Source: Anaerolineae bacterium
GTDB lineage: Bacteria; Chloroflexota; Anaerolineae; Promineifilales; Promineifilaceae
Direction: 5' to 3'
Length of the DNA stretch: 7,822 bases
Assembly: GCA_014879345.1 (NCBI GenBank)
Contig: JACSSI010000201.1
Span: 1-7,822, forward strand
Under the pieces are notes generated by a model. The model searched no databases. It saw only the letters and a program-made list of their open reading frames with translations, and was not told where the DNA came from. How positions within the stretch are numbered: the stretch's first letter is position 1; the number at the start of each line of letters is the position of its first letter. Below are positions 5,018 to 7,822 of this stretch, piece after piece. Position numbers and translations under genes: made by a program.

Positions 5018-6712
5018 ATGATGTCTGAGAACGGCTCCGCATCTTCGACTAAAATTGCTCGCTCGGAGTGGGCAGTGGTGGTGGTGGTGACGCTGGTTAT
5101 GCTGGGGATAACGGCCGTTCCCTATCTCCTCGCCTATGCCACCACCCAGCCAGGACAAGTCTTCATGGGCATCCTCATGAACCCGGAAGACAGCCAAACC
5201 TACTTCAGCAAAATGCTGCAAGGGTATGACGGCAGTTGGCTCTACACCATCACCTTCACCGCCGAACCCCATGAACCTGCCTTTTTAGGTGGGTTCTATT
5301 TTTTATTAGGCCATATAGCCCGGTGGACGGGCTTGGGTTTTGAAGCGGTTTGGCATCTGGCGCGCACCCTTTCTGTGGCCGTGTTGATGGTCGTTACCTA
5401 TGGCTTCATCGCCTATTTTGTAAACGATCGGCGGACACGAATCACCGCTTATCTATTGGCTGTGTTTAGTGCGGGTTTGGGCTGGCTGCTGTTCGTGCTG
5501 GGGCAAACCTATTGGCTCGATGCCTTCCCCGTTGATTTCAAGATGGCCGAAGCCCACATCTTCTTCATGAACCTCACCTTTCCCCATATTATTCTCAGCA
5601 CCGCTCTGTTGATGGGCAGCTTTTGGTGCATGCTGCAAGCCTATGCCTTTAGAAGCGAGACGAGAGGATGGGGTTATGCTGTGGCGGCCAGTATCTTGAA
5701 TTTGTGCCTGGGCATTCTTCATCCACTGCTGATTTATTTGATTGTATTGACGGGTAGTCTCTACTGGTTGTTGCTGGTTTGGCGGGCGCGGAAGCTGCTG
5801 TGGTATGAGGGATTTGTGCTGGTAGTGGCCTATGCCTTGCCTGGACTGCTCTATGTTTACTACGGCTACAGCTTGCTGACCAATGATATTTTGCGCGGTT
5901 GGGATTCAAATCGCAGCGGTACGGTTTCACCGCCGTGGCCTCATTTTGTGGTGGCGTTTGGTTTGTATTTATTGTTGGCGGTTATCCACGCCGTTCATCA
6001 ACGGCGGCAAAAGCAGAAGATGTCGGCAAACTGGCTGTTTTTATGGGTGTGGGTAGTGGCGACGGCGCTGCTTATTTATGCGCCGCTTAATTCGCAGCGA
6101 CGGTTTATCCAGGGTGTGCATATGCCACTCTCGATTTTGGCGGCGGCGGGGTTTGTGGAGGTGGTTGTACCCTGGTTCATGGCGACGAGACCTGTACAAA
6201 AGCTGCTGACCAATCCACGTTATACAGAAGTGAAGTTGAGCCGATTTATAACGGCCGTTTTCCTTCTCTTCATGGCGCTTTCCAACCTTTACATCCTGGC
6301 TAGTGTCTCTACCTCCGCTGTCATTCAGCAGCCAGACCCCCTTTTCAGAACAACCGATGAAATGGCGGCGATAGCCTGGCTGCGGGCTGAAAATGGCAGC
6401 GCACCGGCTCCTGTTTTGCTGGGTGAGTATCAGACGGGAAATTTAGTGGCGGCCAGGGCAGGCAATCAAGTGGTGGCCGGGCATTGGGCAGAGACGATAC
6501 GGTATGATGAGAAAATAGCAGAAGTGGCCCAATTTTATGCAGGCGAGACGGATGATAGCTGGCGACAGGCATTGCTTAAGCAATATAACGTACGCTACGT
6601 GTGGCATGGGCCTCGTGAACAAATGATTGGAACCTTTAAACCGGAAACGGCCGTTTACCTGCAACCTGTCTACCAAAACGAGACCATTACCATTTACAGA
6701 GTGGGTGAATAA
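5018..6712 (+). CDS. Polytopic membrane protein, GT-C glycosyltransferase-like, uncharacterised
   Basis: This protein of about 564 residues (from the ATG at 5018) has some 10-12 hydrophobic segments, at about 19-42, 115-136, 143-166, 189-212, 219-256, 262-288, 308-326, 338-356, 369-390 and 410-431, followed by a soluble C-terminal domain (about 440-565). The acidic pair E58-D59 (NPEDSQTYF) lies in the first loop after TM1, where GT-C enzymes keep the catalytic acid. The layout suggests a lipid-phosphate-sugar-dependent glycosyltransferase acting outside the membrane. I remember similar unnamed proteins in Chloroflexota, but no named family is recognised with certainty. The start is ambiguous: GTG 5015, ATG 5018 and ATG 5021 are consecutive codons right after the TAG of the CpsD-like gene, so translation is probably coupled to it. 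Three AACGGCCGTT copies lie in the gene. Confidence 0.7.
   Translation: MMSENGSASSTKIARSEWAVVVVVTLVMLGITAVPYLLAYATTQPGQVFMGILMNPEDSQTYFSKMLQGYDGSWLYTITFTAEPHEPAFLGGFYFLLGHIARWTGLGFEAVWHLARTLSVAVLMVVTYGFIAYFVNDRRTRITAYLLAVFSAGLGWLLFVLGQTYWLDAFPVDFKMAEAHIFFMNLTFPHIILSTALLMGSFWCMLQAYAFRSETRGWGYAVAASILNLCLGILHPLLIYLIVLTGSLYWLLLVWRARKLLWYEGFVLVVAYALPGLLYVYYGYSLLTNDILRGWDSNRSGTVSPPWPHFVVAFGLYLLLAVIHAVHQRRQKQKMSANWLFLWVWVVATALLIYAPLNSQRRFIQGVHMPLSILAAAGFVEVVVPWFMATRPVQKLLTNPRYTEVKLSRFITAVFLLFMALSNLYILASVSTSAVIQQPDPLFRTTDEMAAIAWLRAENGSAPAPVLLGEYQTGNLVAARAGNQVVAGHWAETIRYDEKIAEVAQFYAGETDDSWRQALLKQYNVRYVWHGPREQMIGTFKPETAVYLQPVYQNETITIYRVGE
5110..5119. repeat. AACGGCCGTT copy in the GT-C-like gene (a)
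   Basis: Exact palindrome read as Ile-Thr-Ala-Val-Pro at the end of TM1. Confidence 0.9.
6250..6259. repeat. AACGGCCGTT copy in the GT-C-like gene (b)
   Basis: Exact palindrome read as Ile-Thr-Ala-Val-Phe in the last membrane span. Confidence 0.9.
6646..6655. repeat. AACGGCCGTT copy in the GT-C-like gene (c)
   Basis: Exact palindrome read as Glu-Thr-Ala-Val-Tyr in the soluble C-terminal domain. Confidence 0.9.
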
Positions 6713-6730
6713 AGGGGCTGCATTTTGTAA

Positions 6731-6740
6731 AACGGCCGTC
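6731..6740. repeat. Near copy of the palindrome in the intergenic gap
   Basis: AACGGCCGTC matches nine of ten positions and keeps the ACGGCCGT core. It lies 18 bp after the GT-C-like stop. No T-run follows, so it is not a terminator. Confidence 0.7.
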
Positions 6741-6839
6741 ATCCCCTAAAATCTCCAGACAACATGTGCAAAAAAAACAAACACAGCTTTACCAAAACCT
6801 GTATGGCGTTTTCAAGTGTCGCTGCCAAAAATAGCGCTT

Positions 6840-6874
6840 ACTGAAAACTGAACACTATACACTGAAAACTGTTT
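6840..6874. repeat. Heptamer array, ACTgaaa-type, 5 units
   Basis: Five consecutive 7-bp units begin ACT at 6840, 6847, 6854, 6861 and 6868; the first and fourth are identical (ACTGAAA). The array ends 3 bp before the rmlA ribosome site. AACTGAACACT (6846-6856) is the exact reverse complement of 4340-4350. The rest of the 176-bp gap (6713-6839) holds no gene or clear terminator. Confidence 0.8.
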
Positions 6875-6877
6875 CTC

Positions 6878-6883
6878 AAGGAG
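6878..6883 (+). promoter_or_regulatory. Shine-Dalgarno site of rmlA
   Basis: AAGGAG lies 5 bp before the ATG at 6889 and fixes that start. It is one of only three clear ribosome sites in the window. Confidence 0.85.
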
Positions 6884-6888
6884 CAAGC

Positions 6889-7822
6889 ATGAAAGGCTTA
6901 ATCTTAAGCGGCGGCAAAGGGTCACGTCTGTATCCATTGACCTATTCCAACGCCAAACAACTAATCCCGGTAGCGAACAAACCCGTCCTGGTGCGCGTTA
7001 TCGAAACAATACGCGATGCTGGCATTACCGACATCGGCATTGTCGTCGGCGATACAGCATCTCAGATTAAAGAAGCAATTGGCCGAGGTGATCGCTGGGA
7101 TGTCAAAATCACTTATATCGAGCAAGATGCGCCTTTAGGACTGGCTCACGCCGTTAAAATTTCCCAGGATTTTCTGGGCGACGAGCGTTTTGTCATGTTC
7201 CTGGGCGATAATGTGATTCAAGGCGGCATCAGCCCTCTCATCTCCCAGTTTGCCGACAGCAAATGGAACAGCCAGATTGTCTTGACACAAATTGAACATC
7301 CAGAGCAGTACGGCGTCGCCGAATTAGGTGATGATGGGCAAATTATCCGCCTTATCGAAAAGCCCAAAAACCCGCCCAGTAATTTGGCGTTGGTAGGCAT
7401 CTACATGTTTGACCACCATATCTTTGAGGCCGTGAATAGCATTAAACCTTCATGGCGCGGTGAACTGGAAATCACCGATGCCATTCAATGGCTGGTTGAT
7501 AACCAGTATTCCGTTCATCCTTATATCCATCGTGGGTGGTGGATTGATACAGGGCGGCCAGATGACATGTTGGAAGCCAATGATGTGGTCTTGGAAGAAA
7601 TCGATTATGTGATAGAAGGGTATGTAGATCGAGACAGCCAGGTAGGACGACGGGTGGCGGTGCAGCGCGGCGCAGAAATCGTCAACAGCATTGTGCGCGG
7701 CCCCGCTATCATTGGCGAAAATGCGCGCATTGTGAACAGCTATATTGGCCCATTCACCAGTATTGGCAATAACGTGGTGGTAGAAAACAGTGAGATTGAG
7801 CATTCAATGGTGCTGGAAAACT
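6889..7822 (+). CDS. rmlA: Glucose-1-phosphate thymidylyltransferase, long form, 3' end cut by window
   Basis: The first 311 residues are present and the frame is open at the window edge. The enzyme makes dTDP-glucose from dTTP and glucose 1-phosphate, the first step of dTDP-rhamnose and related deoxysugar pathways, in the cytoplasm. The nucleotide-binding signature is SGGKGSRLYPLT (7-18). K23 lies in the AKQLIPVANKP block (22-32), the metal-binding aspartate is D107 in LGDN, and EKPKNPP and GELEITDAIQWL follow. After about residue 245 the chain turns into hexapeptide repeats (V/I-x-G-x-x-A/V type: VQRGAEIVNS, IGENARIVNS), the left-handed beta-helix of the long StrD-like form; short RmlA proteins of about 290 residues lack it. 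The substrate could be another nucleotide or sugar, since the long form includes several specificities. It is last in the visible cluster, 176 bp after the GT-C-like gene, and may have its own promoter. Confidence 0.9.
   Translation, partial: MKGLILSGGKGSRLYPLTYSNAKQLIPVANKPVLVRVIETIRDAGITDIGIVVGDTASQIKEAIGRGDRWDVKITYIEQDAPLGLAHAVKISQDFLGDERFVMFLGDNVIQGGISPLISQFADSKWNSQIVLTQIEHPEQYGVAELGDDGQIIRLIEKPKNPPSNLALVGIYMFDHHIFEAVNSIKPSWRGELEITDAIQWLVDNQYSVHPYIHRGWWIDTGRPDDMLEANDVVLEEIDYVIEGYVDRDSQVGRRVAVQRGAEIVNSIVRGPAIIGENARIVNSYIGPFTSIGNNVVVENSEIEHSMVLEN

Noticed and set aside
6443..6742. Antisense open frames across the GT-C-like gene and other shadows of 60-130 residues
   Set aside because: They lie opposite or inside clearly coding frames, lack ribosome sites and carry no recognisable domains.
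6713..6747. Terminator after the GT-C-like gene
   Set aside because: AGGGG (6713-6717) and CCCCT (6743-6747) can pair, but the loop is 25 nt and there is no T-run.
6856..6861. TATACA as the rmlA -10 box
   Set aside because: No -35-like hexamer at suitable spacing (AGCGCT at 6833-6838); it is part of the heptamer array.

Overview
The window looks like chromosomal DNA from a free-living bacterium of moderate GC content. My best guess is a filamentous or biofilm-forming member of the Chloroflexota (Anaerolineae/Ardenticatenia-like). The reasons are the long-form RmlA, the uncharacterised GT-C-like membrane protein, the separate Wzz and CpsD-like proteins, and the abundance of short intergenic repeats. 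This is inference from remembered family flavour and no marker gene proves it.

Layout. Positions 1-156 hold a copy of a widespread intergenic repeat and a strong hairpin terminator. A minus-strand gene at 157-525 encodes a stand-alone CheY-like receiver. Positions 526-978 hold its promoter, a candidate structured RNA that ends in a strong terminator, and a promoter placed so close to the next ATG that the mRNA may be leaderless. A PspA/IM30-like protein follows (979-1656). From 1751 to the right edge all genes lie on the plus strand and form an exopolysaccharide cluster: a GT4 glycosyltransferase, two Wzz-type chain-length/co-polymerase proteins, a CpsD/Wzc-like P-loop protein, a large GT-C-like membrane protein, and the start of a long-form glucose-1-phosphate nucleotidylyltransferase (RmlA) cut by the window end.

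How the genes fit together. RmlA would make activated dTDP-glucose. The GT4 enzyme would extend a lipid-linked glycan. The Wzz pair plus the CpsD-like protein would set chain length and export. The GT-C-like protein would modify glycans on the outer face of the membrane. The CpsD-like protein lacks the Walker A lysine and the Walker B aspartate but keeps the oligomerisation motif, so it looks like a pseudokinase scaffold.

Two layers of structure lie on top of the genes. First, the exact decamer AACGGCCGTT occurs eight times (about 0.0075 expected by chance); six copies are inside genes and two build one terminator. Second, nearly every intergenic gap in the cluster holds short repeats, several with a strict 7-bp period, and the same families recur in opposite orientation on either side of gene modules.
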